Shown here: in pieces, positions 47,803 through 58,437 of the stretch
Layout of the letters: every line of letters begins with the position of its first letter
How positions within the stretch are numbered: the first letter of the stretch is position 1
Origin: Epiperipatus broadwayi
Taxonomy: Eukaryota; Onychophora; Udeonychophora; Euonychophora; Peripatidae
DNA length: 64,000 nucleotides
Assembly (NCBI GenBank): GCA_028023455.1
Contig: JAQFVV010012422.1
Span: 9,152,337-9,216,336, forward strand
Reading direction: 5' to 3'
Program-made: the position numbers and the translations under genes
Notes under the pieces: model-generated
Databases searched by the model: none
Told to the model about the DNA's origin: nothing
The model's input: the letters and a program-made list of their open reading frames with translations, nothing else

Positions 47803-47888
47803 GGTTGGTGGCCTAGTGGTTAGCATAGCTACCTTCCAAGCAGCTGACCCGGGTTCGCTTCGCTTCCGACATATGAAAGAAAAAAAAA
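47803..47888 (+). mobile_element. tRNA-headed SINE, related type
   Basis: GTTGGTGGCCTAGTGGTTAG (box A candidate) and CCCGGGTTCGCTTCG (box B candidate), then CCGACATATGAAAG and an A-rich tail. Shorter and different in the head from the ATGCTATGACA copies, but with the same end. Confidence 0.7.
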
Positions 47889-48279
47889 TTTGATTAGCTT
47901 AAAATTATAGTGTGTATAACCCTTTTTTATTTTCTAAAAAATAAAACTGATCAAAATAAAAATAACCCTCACATCAATTTAGAAGTATTATTTAGATATA
48001 AATAGCAATTGATTTTCTAGGTTTTTCAAAGAAACAATATCTTTTATTAATGCCTATTTAAAAAGAAAAAAAAAACCAAGACATAATATGGAAATTACAG
48101 AATCATTGCACGAATTACTATTTTAGGTAGAATTTTAATGGATATATTAATGAAAAATTGTTTTTTTAAATAAAAGATAACATAGATAATCAAAGTGAAT
48201 TTAGACAAAATAGGAGTAACATTTTTCTAGATATTATTTTCATCTCATTGCTTAAAAAATAGAAAAGAGGTAGAGAAAG

Positions 48280-49335
48280 AAAGGTAATCTGAAGTATCAT
48301 TTGAATTTCATGGAGTGAGAACTAAAGCAATTAATATTTTACAAGATGAAATTCGAGATCACAAAATAAGGAGATACCATCTTATCAGTCATATTTAATA
48401 TATATCTAAAAAAAGTAATAGATGTAATCACAGAAAAGTGCCAGCAAATGAGAATAAATAATTTAAAATATCTAAACAACAAATAGTATTCTCTAAAAAA
48501 GTTGAAGAACTGGTGAAGTCAGTATTAAAGATATTGAGAATGTAAAAAGATATTAATAAAAACACAACTGAAGCAAAAACAAATTATTGAATATTTTATT
48601 ATTTAAGAAATTGTGTAATGTTTGATCACCAGAGATAAAAGATTAAATTATGATCCATAGATCGTTAACTCTCAAATCCACCATTTTATTCTTGCACCAA
48701 AATATGCACATTTGTGTGTGATAGTGGTTGGTGGTAGAGGAAAGGAATGGAAGAAAGGAATGAATAGAAAAAAATAATTTTGAGTAAATTAAGAATAGTT
48801 AACATAGAAAATTTTATATATTTGAAAAATACTACCATCAGTGATATAAATTTCCAAAAAGAAATACGAATAGACATAGAAGAAACAGATTTATATGACA
48901 TATAATGAATTTGAAAAAGCAAAAGTTAGAAAAAAAATTAGATGCATAAGATACATGGTATATTGTTTTAGAATATGTTATAGTTGTAAAATGTGGGGGA
49001 TGATAAAAGATTTATGGATAATGTCATGGCAATTGAAAAAACAATCTTCATAAAATTATTAAGAACTGTCTAAATGGAAAAAATTTCCAGTAAAGAATTA
49101 TAAAAAAAAAGGTGAATTAGATTTTTTTTGAAGAAAGTTATAAAATGAGAGTTAGAGTTATTTAATATATACATATGTCTAATAGACAAATAAAAAGGGA
49201 AGATTTCATAAAATATATACATATATCATAATGGTATCAAGTTAACTTGCACTCAAATCAGTAAGGGATAGCTAAAACTGATTTAATGATGAACTGAGCA
49301 GACACCTATGGTCAGATACCTTGATGATGATGAAT
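48280..49335 (+). pseudogene. Decayed LINE reverse transcriptase fragment of another family
   Basis: In one frame around 48374-48475 a reverse transcriptase stretch reads GDTILSVIFNIYLKKVIDVI, matching the GD..SP.LFN.YL block. Further on (48830-48970), broken frames resemble the thumb region (FQKEIRI, then KLIRC-like, then a VVLEY-like block). It ends near TTGATGATGATGAATT at 49320, a TGA-type tail. Stops and frameshifts are frequent. Confidence 0.55.
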
Positions 49336-49524
49336 TCATATAAACTTAAAAGAATTTTTCCACTAATAATGTTGAAATTTTTTATTTATAATATTTTTAC
49401 TTTCAAAATTGTAAACAAATTAAGACAAAAATATCCAAGATTTAGTAATGTTAAATAAATTCCACATTAGATCATAAACTATATTAATAACATTCTACAT
49501 TAAAGTAGTAAATCGATTTGTATT

Positions 49525-49745
49525 ACTTTAAGTGTGCCACCTAGTGTAAGCTTGAGTAATCAATAGATGATCATAATTTCTAACATATGGCTTTCATTAG
49601 TAAGGAATTTTAGATATGGATCTAGTGCACTTGAAATTTTTAAATCTAATGTCCCTTTCCCTCAACAGTCATCTTTTACTTCTGTTTTACTTTTAAGCTA
49701 TGAGCCTGAATTGCAAATACATTTTGATGTTTGGAATCTAAATTA
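49525..49745. mobile_element. Family M left-arm fragment
   Basis: A decayed left arm: GTGCCACCTAGTGTAAGCTT, GAGTAATCAATAGATG, GGCTTTCATTAGTAAGGA, CTAATGTCCC and CATCTTTTACTTCTGTTTTA, in family order. The arm stops before the centre. Confidence 0.6.
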
Positions 49746-50204
49746 AATTATATGTATTAGATCCAAAAAATCATTAATATTTTTTTATAATGAATAGACA
49801 ATTTATTAATAGTGAACTATAACGTTTCTGGAAAATTACATAATACCTGATTTTTATCCACATAAGTTCAATTGGTAATGAATAATTAAAGTAATAGAAA
49901 ATTCTTCTTTATAAGTTCAATATTATAGTTTATTTTTTATTGTTATTATAATGTAAAACTATTATATATTCACACACATATGTAACATTATTGTATAAAA
50001 TCCATGTGAATGTGTGTTTGTCCATAACGCTTACTGGAAAATGAATTACCTTCTCAATGATTACAACAACATGCTAAACTGCTACTTAATACTTTATAAT
50101 CCAATTTACAACAGACAAAGTTTGGAAATTTATAAATATTTTAAATTTTTATTGGCATGTGTGTGAATGCATATACATATATAGGTATAATTTGCTAATG
50201 AAAA

Positions 50205-50760
50205 TAAGTAATAAGTTTAAGTATATTAAAGACTGATTCTTTCAAGATATGAAATAAAAGTTATTTATAACTTTTAAGATTAGAAGAAAAATTATTTTCT
50301 AAAAATAAAAACAGTTTAATTAATAAGAGTAGAATACAGTTGATAATGAGATATAAAACAAAAGAATTCAAGTTTAGATTTCCTTCACAAGATAAAGTAT
50401 AATCTAAAAAAATAACTCATTAATTAAAGTTAGAGAGATAGCGATTTAAATTCTTGTATCCAGTATTGAGCAAAATCATCTGAGCAGATGGTCTGGAATA
50501 TGAGCCAATCAACTTGAAGAATTTGAAATACCCAATGAAATAACTCAGTGCAAATTGGATCAAGATAAGGAAAGTTGATCTTAGAGCTTCAGCTGTGCAC
50601 ACAGACAAGCTGGTGCAGAATGTTGCCCATTGCACAGGGACTTCAAATGTGGAGAGCTGACCTCCAATCATGTTAACAGCTATCTAATACTCTACAGGTT
50701 GTATTGATCTATAATATGATTTATGTACACTATGGGCTTAGGGTATATATATATATTGTG
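50205..50760. mobile_element. LTR fragment of element A family
   Basis: Co-linear with 62300-62855 (for example GAGTAGAATACAGTTGATAA, GAATGTTGCCCATTGCACAG, GAGCCAATCAACTTGA). It lacks the last 150 bp present in that copy. Probably a broken solo LTR. Confidence 0.7.
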
Positions 50761-53347
50761 CCATTACAATTTAGTCATTAGCTAAATTTAGTGTAATGTG
50801 CATGAAAACAAAATGCTGAACAAAAATCATCATCACATTTTTATCTAAAAAGGAAGCTGTAGGGCATCAAGTTTAAACCCTACAAGATCAGGTTTTAAAA
50901 GCTTGGGATAGAAAGAAAGTGGGACAGCAATTATATGCTTTATTTGTTTGTGTGTTGATAGAAAACTCAAAAATAGTAGTACACACATTTAATAGTTAAT
51001 TTTTCTGTTAAAAAGCAAAGTTATAACGCATATGTATAAGCAGTGTGTGTTATAAAAGCTATTTAGTTAGCCACTTTTAAATTTCAAATATTAAACATAT
51101 TAACTTTCTTTAAAACTAACCCATGCTTGATCAATTTTAATATCTTATTCTATACTTCTATTTTGCTTTTCTATAATTGTAATTGGGATTTAAAAGCTAA
51201 GGATTTAATTTTAAATATTAGGGTTATAATTACTAAGCTAGCAATTAGATTATTTTAATGTCAGTTTACAAATAATCTGAATGAGTATGTGAGTACATTG
51301 TATACATAAACTACATTTTTATTTATTATATATTGAAAAGAAGGGTTAAATCTGTTAAATTATTTTTTTTTATTACATCACATAAATATATCTACATTTA
51401 TGAAATATTGAAAGAAAAAGAAGGGTTAAATCTGTCAAATTATTTTTTTTTACAATTTTACATTAAGGGAGAAAATCTGTTGAATCAGATATCTATCTTT
51501 GTAGCAATTTTGTTTTTGTAAATGATTGTTTGTCATTTTGGGAGCTTAAGCTTGGTGGGAACTCTAATTTTGAAATTTTCTCATCTTAAGATTAAAGGAA
51601 AGAAACTCCAATTTTAAATATTGCAGATATACGTGAAAAAGGAAAAAGGATTAAGTCTATTTTTTTTTAAGACAAAAGTATCTGAAAACCAGGTGTGATT
51701 TTTTGAGTTGGTCAAAAATAGCAATTCACACTATCACTCTAATTGGGTGAGTTGACTCAAAAATCGGATATAAAAGCAGTCTGGAAAATCAGTTGAGCGA
51801 TTAGATTATTGTTATTATAATATATTGTGAGAGAGACTTTTTAAAAATTATTGAAACTAAAGCAGACAAACATTTTTAGTTCTGCTAGATAGTTTTTATT
51901 TAAATCATTTTTTTATGAAGTTTTGAATGTTGAAAATATAAGAAATGATGGGGTAGAAAAATTAGATATGTGTCCCATCAAGACCTGACCATCGTGGAGC
52001 TGCAGATCATATAGGAAAGAAAAGATGTCTTGTCTGAAAAATAATATTCTACACCTTTCAACTGACCAGAGAAATAAGATGTTTTAGCTGGAAAGAAGAA
52101 AACATTCACCTGCATTCGAAAGAGATCAGAAAGATGAAGTAATCTACTGATAAATATTAATCATCAAGACCAATTAATTGTTCCAGCAACTGAGTTTAAA
52201 ACCCAGGAAATTTATAAACATGAAAACAACTGCTGTATTTCATCCACTAAAAGAATCATGCTTGACAGGAAGAGAAGAAAAATTAATATAAAGATTTCCA
52301 AATTGTCCACTAAAGCAAATAACCTCAATAGGATCATCATCATCAAATAATTATACACTTTAAGAGATTGTTCCAAAGAAACACGGAAATTGTTGCTGCC
52401 AAAGATAGACATTAAACAAGAGAAATTTGACTCATTAGAAGTCACTACAAAGAACTGGTAGTATAAATTTTTTTTTTTAATATATTTTCTTTATGATAGC
52501 AGAGTCTTAATAAAATTTTAGCAATAAAGTGATATATTTTATTTAAAGAACTTTTAAAGACTATTCAGACCGATTAAAACCAAGAATGTCTTACTAATAA
52601 TAACTTTGAGCTTCATAAATGATCTTGAATGTATCAAAATTATTTGTTTATCAATTTACAGTTATGAAATATTAATATGTAAAATAATTTTTTGTATTAT
52701 TATTTTGGTTTTAAATAATATGTTGTTATTATGGGATAAAACACGCACATACATAATAATATTTTTATATGTGCATAATTGCGAGTGAATGTGAAGTAAT
52801 AAGTAGTATTAAAATATTAGATTATTTTGTTTCAAGTTAAAGTATAGCATTTCAGAGGTAGAAGAGAGGGGGAGAAAATAATTTAAAACTTGTTTCTAAA
52901 ACTTGCTCTTTCCAATTTTACTAACATTTATTTTGTCATTCTACTTACATGTTAGATTTATAAAGTATGTGTGCCAATGAGTGGAGATTTTGTTTTATGA
53001 AATACTTTTCTTGTGGATGGAACATGTTAACAAATCAGTTACCCAATTTAATACAATATACTTTTGAAATACATTTATGGGAAAGGGGAAGAATTGAAAA
53101 TTTAATGTTATGATTTTAAAACAGTCGATTATGATTATTGTTGTTATTGTTAATATAAATTTTCATGTAAATATAGAAATTTTTATGTATATGTTAGAAA
53201 TGCAGTAATAAATATTAGTTTATGTTATTAAACGAGGCATATATAGTTCATTAAGAGTAGTCTTTATCAAGTGTGATCATTCATCATCAATGGTTGAATA
53301 TTAGTTGTTTAAGATATGATTAAATATGCCAAGATTAAAAATAATTA
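50761..53347. other. Gene-free stretch with one short direct repeat
   Basis: GAAGGGTTAAATCTGTTAAATTA-like sequence occurs twice (about 51341 and 51421), a duplication of roughly 80 bp. No gene is supported. A somewhat less AT-rich patch at 51960-52150 has no recognisable content. Confidence 0.45.
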
Positions 53348-53520
53348 TAAATTTCTTTATAAAAATTAGGTTTTATGATTAAGCTTAATTCTAAATCTGT
53401 GGTTGAAACCATTGTCATTATCATTATCGTCATCATCATCAACGTTTTAATTAATATGTTTAAAGGCCATAAATAAATATTGATTTCATAGTATTTAGTG
53501 ATTTCTTAGTATTATTATAA
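53348..53520. repeat. 173-bp direct repeat, copy 1
   Basis: Identical base for base to 54357-54529. It contains TGTGGTTGAAACCATTGTCA and a CATCATCATCAACG stretch. It lies 0.8 kb upstream of the Penelope-type segment, whose first 173 bp (after its inverted repeat) are the other copy. Confidence 0.85.
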
Positions 53521-53764
53521 CCACCATCCCATCATCTATTTCATGCAAGGAGGAGTGAATTGCCATCTTAAATCAATAGTAATCTGAGCTAGTAAAACTT
53601 ATAAAAAAGAAACACATTTGTTATGCTAAGATCTAAGAAATGATTTATGTCTAATGAATTTTATGAATTCCACTTCAGTTTAAAGATGTTTTGTGTTACC
53701 TAGGTATTTACTTAAATATTAGTGCATACAGTGTTATGGGTCTAAAATCAAAATCATACATTTT

Positions 53765-53870
53765 GTAAGAAATAAGGTACCAAAAGGGATTCAAACCCGG
53801 TACATGTGAAAGGTTATTAGATATAACTGTGTCTAGATTCAGATAATCTAGTGGTGCCCTGATAGACCCT
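53765..53870 (-). mobile_element. Degenerate tRNA-like SINE head
   Basis: On the minus strand CCGGGTTTGAATCCC is a good box B. Box A is poor. Located between the two 173-bp direct repeats. Confidence 0.35.
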
Positions 53871-54356
53871 ATTCACTTGTTGTTCACTTAGACATGCACT
53901 TAACATCAAACCAAGAAATGGAAAGTGGATAAAATCTACAGTCTATATCTGAGAAACTTCTGAGTTACTAGTGTACTCACTTACTTGATTTCCATATACC
54001 TGAGTTATAATAGTTGTTATTAATCATTTGTTTATAATTATTGATATTGTGATATCTTGAGAAATCTAATTATAGAAATATGTTTAATTTATTCCTACTC
54101 ATCATTTTAATATTTATATAGCTTATAGCTACTATCCAGGTAATATATGGTAATATTTGTATTTGAATCATTTCTACCTAAATTTAAGCTACATATCTTT
54201 TGAGTTCCTTTATTTATGTTACAATATATATATATGTAAATTATTATGTTACAATATATATATATGTAAATTATTAATCAATGTCTGTATTCCAATTATA
54301 ATAAAATATATACAATTATTCAAAACAATACAATAATTAATACAGTAACAATATTT

Positions 54357-54529
54357 TAAATTTCTTTATAAAAATTAGGTTTTATGATTAAGCTTAATTC
54401 TAAATCTGTGGTTGAAACCATTGTCATTATCATTATCGTCATCATCATCAACGTTTTAATTAATATGTTTAAAGGCCATAAATAAATATTGATTTCATAG
54501 TATTTAGTGATTTCTTAGTATTATTATAA
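54357..54529. repeat. 173-bp direct repeat, copy 2
   Basis: Identical to 53348-53520, 1009 bp away. Its first four bases are also the last four of the left inverted repeat. Confidence 0.85.
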
Positions 54530-54575
54530 GATAAAATATACTTGGATATCAATACCATTTATTTGTAATGAACAA

Positions 54576-55040
54576 GTGAAATTTATAAAACAGATATATA
54601 AAAATATATGTCGAGTTGCATTTTATACTACTCCTAATTTAAATAGATTAATAAATAATTCAAAAAATAGGTGTAGTATTTTAAATCAAAGTTGTGCAAT
54701 ATATAAATGGCTATGTGTTTGTGGAAAGGCATATATTGGGGAATCTCGATGTACATTGGAGAAAAGATCAAAGGAGCATTTGTTGTTATATAAACGAGTG
54801 CAAAAATCAAGACAAGAGAATGTTAGAAATGATGATGTATCACCATCAGTATTTTTTGATCATAATGTAACATGTAATTATGGTTTTGATTTTGATTTTA
54901 ATAAAGTTAAGATTTTGTGTATTGAAAGAAATAATAATAAACGCAAAATTAAAGAAGCTATGTTAATAAAAAGTGAAAAGCAACAGTTGATAAACAGACA
55001 GGCTGCCAATATAAAAATTAATGAATTGTGGGAAAATTGA
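54576..55040 (+). CDS. GIY-YIG endonuclease domain of a Penelope-like element
   Basis: 154 residues, with no stop or frameshift. Residues 1-40 resemble the linker between reverse transcriptase and endonuclease in Penelope-like polyproteins (IYKNICRVAFYTTPNLNRLI). A GIY-YIG nuclease follows: YKWLCVCGKAYIGES near 43-57 supplies the first motif with the YIG-type core, ahead of a conserved Arg/Glu/His segment (LEKRSKEH near 61-68). The tail holds a conserved acidic helix (IKEAMLIKSEK) in which the Glu corresponds to the metal-binding residue of the family. In full elements this nuclease makes the nick that primes reverse transcription. The ATG at 54576 may only be an internal Met, since the frame extends a few codons upstream with no reverse transcriptase. 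It is unusual for such a fragment to remain open. Transcription was not assessed. Confidence 0.82.
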   Translation: MKFIKQIYKNICRVAFYTTPNLNRLINNSKNRCSILNQSCAIYKWLCVCGKAYIGESRCTLEKRSKEHLLLYKRVQKSRQENVRNDDVSPSVFFDHNVTCNYGFDFDFNKVKILCIERNNNKRKIKEAMLIKSEKQQLINRQAANIKINELWEN

Positions 55041-55210
55041 TGTATGACGTATTACTTTTTGTTTACATTTGTAACGTTTTTTTCTAATACAATTTGAATC
55101 TAGTTGACAACGACTACATAGATAGTTGAAAGTACTTCTATTAAATTGGTATATATTTGTTTGTTTAAAATATTGTTACTGTATTAATTATTGTATTGTT
55201 TTGAATAATT

Positions 55211-55213
55211 ATA

Positions 55214-55253
<40 letters not shown>
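55211..55253. repeat. AT microsatellite
   Basis: A run of AT units with one AC interruption, between the Penelope fragment and the LTR remnant of element A. Confidence 0.9.
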
Positions 55254-55440
55254 ATGTTGATATATGTATATTTAATATGTAATGTAGTTAGATATTGCTA
55301 AGAATATTTATTATTAAATTGTATTTAATCTCAATGTAATAGACTTGTGTCATTACTGGTGAATTAATTATTATCGTTAAATAAGTCTGGAATGGTTAAT
55401 TTCACGGACAAGGTGTCCAACAGTATAAAAGGCTAAACAT
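55254..55440 (+). mobile_element. Element A, 5' LTR remnant (downstream part)
   Basis: Matches 62855-63015 (TTATTATTAAATTGTATTTA, CATTACTGG, GACAAGGTGTCCA). The upstream 550 bp of the LTR are missing here, replaced by the microsatellite and the Penelope fragment. Element A's internal region follows. Confidence 0.7.
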
Positions 55441-55701
55441 AGCATTGGCACAGTTACCCAATCTTGATATGAACTGGAATGGTGTGCACCCATAATAGTA
55501 TCACAGCATGCAGTTCAAATAGGAAAAGTCAAATGTACCCCAATCAAGACATAGTATGCAGTTCAAAGTTTGAAACTAAATGAATTTACAGCAGTTTGAA
55601 ACCCCTCAGAGTTGCACTCAGATCAAAGTGCACTCAGTTAATTGACTGAAATTAAGAATCAAAAGTAAAAAGTTAGATTAATGCATAAAGATTAATTAAA
55701 A

Positions 55702-56488
55702 ATGCAATCAATTATAAGTGAATTTGATATCAGTAAGGCAAGTAGTTGGCTCCTGTACATCCAACATGTGGAAAAATACTTATTCATTAATAAAGTTAAA
55801 GATAATACTTTGCTGGGAAAGAAGTTACTGAGATAGCCAATAGGCTCTCTGACTACTGAAGATTGTTCATATGATCAGGTTAAAGATCATTTGTAAAAAT
55901 CACTTTAATCTCCAATCCTTTAGGCATGTCACTAGACTGCAATTCCAAGATCGGTACCAAGATAGGGATGAAAGTTTAAAAGATTACGATAGTGCTCTTC
56001 ATAATTTAGCAAAGAATTGCATCTATGGATCTTTCCTAGATGAAGCCCTGCTAGAACAATTTCTTACTGGTATGTGTAATGATTGTTTATGGCAACAATT
56101 ATTGCATGTTAATGATTTAAATTATATAGAGGCTATAAAACATGGGATAGCTTATGACTTCATGCTTAAGTAATCTCAAAAATTTGCCAAGTTCATGAGT
56201 AATTGCAAGCAGATGTTTGTAAAACCTTTAAGAAAGAATTGTCAAAAACAGCAAATACTCATTTATATGCTTTTGCCGTGGAAAAATGACCACAAGACCA
56301 TTAACTGTTATTACAGATGTGAACTTTGTAAATGCTGCAACAAAAGAGGACACAAGGAAAATATGTGTAAAAAAGAGTTCAGCATAGACAAAAATGATAC
56401 TAATTGTAGTAACTGTATAATAAAGAATCAGGAAAAACACTTGATGAATATTAAAAAGATAGCAACAACAGAGAATGATAAAAAATAA
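55702..56488 (+). pseudogene. Element A gag remnant with zinc knuckle
   Basis: Starts with an ATG at 55702 (FDISKASSWLLYIQHVEKYL, typical of Ty3/gypsy-type gag), then an in-frame stop near 55832. The reading continues at 55871-56173 with the capsid-like segment (FQDRYQDRDESLKDY, then YGSFLDEALLEQFLTGM) and, after another break, at 56195-56488. There C-x2-C-x4-H-x4-C (Cys codons 56327, 56336 and 56366, His 56351) forms the nucleocapsid zinc knuckle. Gag packages the element's RNA in a particle. At least two breaks make it non-functional. Confidence 0.75.
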
Positions 56489-56615
56489 TAATAATTAAAA
56501 TATGTGATACTAATAGTAGTAACTGTATAATAAAGAATCAGGAAAAACTCTTGATGAATATTAAAAATATGGCAACAACAGAGAATGATAAAAAAATAAT
56601 AATTACAATATGTGA
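56396..56615. repeat. 110-bp tandem duplication inside element A
   Basis: Units 56396-56505 and 56506-56615 differ at only a few positions. They share AATAAAGAATCAGGAAAAAC and GCAACAACAGAGAATGATAA. It lies between the gag zinc knuckle and the protease and disturbs the frame. Confidence 0.85.
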
Positions 56616-56628
56616 TTAACTTATTGTT

Positions 56629-56905
56629 ATGGAGGTCGGCAGTGGTAGTGCACCAGTCTGCAATTGGGATACTGTTATTTCCAAGTGCAGGAAAAGACCC
56701 ATTATACAAAAACTGACCTAAAGGCATTAGATATTGGTAACACCATTAGAATAAAGGGTGTAGTTGAAGCACCAATACATAGAAGTAAGAGCAACATTAT
56801 TGTACTACCACTATATATAGTACATTCCCCTATCAATCCCATATTAGGACAAGACTGGTTCAGTGAAATAGGAGTAAAAATAACAATTACTAAAAAAAAG
56901 TAATA
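56629..56905 (+). pseudogene. Element A aspartic protease remnant, catalytic Asp lost
   Basis: MEVGSGSAPVCNWDTVIS (from 56629) is the active-site segment of a retrotransposon protease. The position normally Asp in D-S/T-G is Gly (codon at 56638-56640), one base away from an Asp codon. A frameshift before 56700 moves the rest to another frame, which ends LPLYIVHSPINPILGQDWF (the ILG.DW flap-and-helix block). This enzyme would cleave Gag and Pol. Both defects make it inactive. Confidence 0.75.
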
Positions 56906-56946
56906 GCCCCAAAAGTAAAAAACTTTCCAAGGGGGTTAAGGGGAAT

Positions 56947-57276
56947 TTGGGGAAAATAGATATATTCAGAAAGCAAAAACCTTTCCAGCAACCAGAAATT
57001 GACAAAAGAAAATCAAAGAAAGTCCATGGTGACCAAAAACATAAAGAAACTAAGTTCAAAGATGTACTGAAATCAAGATTAAAATATAAAACCATGACTC
57101 ATTGGACAGATGAGGATGATGGCTACCAATTGATTATGAAGCAGATTAGAGAAGGTTGGCTGAAGCAATGGTCCCAGTTTCTTTCACAAAGAACTATGGA
57201 ACACCCAGAAACAGCTGTCAGTATGCAAAGGCTGCATTATGAAAGACAATTGTATGCTGATACCAGTCAAGGGTAG
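56947..57276 (+). pseudogene. Element A open frame of unknown identity
   Basis: 109 codons, lysine-rich at the start, then HWTDEDDGYQLIMKQIREGW. No reverse transcriptase motif (no YMDD/FVDD block) could be found here or nearby, so reverse transcriptase and RNase H appear to be deleted between the protease and the integrase remnant. It could be a deletion junction or an accessory part of pol. I do not recognise it. Confidence 0.4.
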
Positions 57277-57277
57277 G

Positions 57278-57410
57278 CTGCATATAGTAAAGTCACTGTA
57301 TAACAGTCAGCTGGACATCAGCAGAGCAAAAGCTCTTGTCCTTAGTGGTGTCTTGTGGTCAGAGATTAATGTAGACATGAGCAAAAATAAAAAGGGTGGT
57401 TATTTATAAA
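57278..57410 (+). pseudogene. Element A integrase N-terminal remnant (tentative)
   Basis: A short frame reads LDISRAKALVLSGVLWSEIN, which resembles the segment after the His pair of the HHCC zinc-binding domain in Ty3/gypsy integrases (KAL.RS.VWWP.ID type). The catalytic core is absent. Confidence 0.45.
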
Positions 57411-57579
57411 CAAGTACATTTCAGAGAATGTACCAAGTGAGTTGGAACATAATTCACAACAGCATGCTAAAACGAAAGAAAAAAGAGAACAATTAACATA
57501 TCTTAATGACTGGGTATTGAGTTCAGAGATTAAAACCTGATTTCTGATGCTTAAATCCATATATATATATATTAGTAAG

Positions 57580-58005
57580 TGTTAGTTAATAAATTGTCTT
57601 TAAAATTAAACTCTATTTGTCGGTCAATTCTTTTATCAATCTCTTTTTATAAATTCCTTTTACAATTCTTTTATCAATTCTTTTAACCACTAATTATGTA
57701 TAATCTATTAGTGATTACAAACAGCTGAGCTAGTCGTGGCTATTTAGGTGTAGAGTTAGTGGCCATTGTCCAAAGTGCGTTATTTATTCATCCTTGAATA
57801 GATAGCTGGTGCCCGTGTTTATACACAAACAAAAAAGTGCTTTGAACGTGGTGTTGGACTCAACAGTCGAGAAGAAGTTATGTCCTGGAAATGTAACACT
57901 AGTTATATATTTTATAGCTATCGTTTGGGCATACATACTCTCTGAGTATGTTCTTCTCTGCCTAAGAGTCCGGTATTTCGAGAACACATATTTGAATCCA
58001 GTACA
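57580..58005 (+). repeat. Element B 5' LTR
   Basis: 426 bp, TGTTAGTTAATA ... CCAGTACA. It pairs with 61861-62286. Nine bases before it (ATTAGTAAG) are also shared with the sequence before the 3' LTR. Confidence 0.9.
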
Positions 58006-58007
58006 AA

Positions 58008-58064
58008 TGGCACCCAATGTGGGCTCAAACCTATGACCCTGAGATTAAGAGTCTCATGCTCTCC
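58008..58064 (+). promoter_or_regulatory. Extended primer-binding region complementary to tRNA-Lys(CUU)
   Basis: Two bases after the LTR, TGGCACCCAATGTGGG begins. Complementarity to the 3' end of a tRNA-Lys continues far beyond the usual 18 nt, through the T arm and the whole anticodon arm (CCTGAGATTAAGAGTCTCAT), to about 57 nt. The departures from the expected complement are mostly at former CpG positions (C to T or G to A), as expected from decay. Comparison was with the general animal tRNA-Lys sequence from memory. Confidence 0.75.
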
Positions 58065-58437
58065 CAACATGGGCCGAACCTGTCATAAATGACAGTTAAT
58101 TAAATACTTTGTTTTTGTTTAAAAATAAAAACCTTAAAGAAAAGCTAAATTACATATTTAAAATGGTATTAATTTAAAAAAAAAAAAAAGAATTGACCGA
58201 AACCTTTTTTCTTCTTTAAATGAAAAGAGATTTATGCTATTTACATTGGTTAAGATGAATCATTCTTTTAAATCTGACAGTTGGGTGTTTTGGGTGGAGC
58301 TAAAACGTTAGGATCGGATAGAGAAAAATGGATGTAGGGGGTGGGGTTAGCGTATATTTCCGTCTTAGTAAAAAAAATAATTAAACAATAATAATTTTTG
58401 ATTTGTTAATGCAAAAGAATAAGTTAATAGCATAACT

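Larger units (their letters stand above)
54314..55210 (+). mobile_element. Penelope-like element fragment with terminal inverted repeats
   Basis: 897 bp bounded by perfect 47-bp inverted repeats (54314-54360 and 55164-55210). It carries the second 173-bp direct repeat at 54357-54529 and a GIY-YIG endonuclease ORF at 54576-55040. The reverse transcriptase that normally precedes the endonuclease is absent. Outside the right repeat is an AT microsatellite and then the LTR of element A, so the fragment may have inserted at that microsatellite. Penelope elements are known for terminal repeats in direct or inverted orientation. Confidence 0.75.

Noticed and set aside
57784-58036. ORFs on both strands in the element B LTR, repeated at 62065-62299
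   Set aside because: They occur identically placed in both LTRs because the LTRs are duplicates; no domain is visible and both strands are open by chance.
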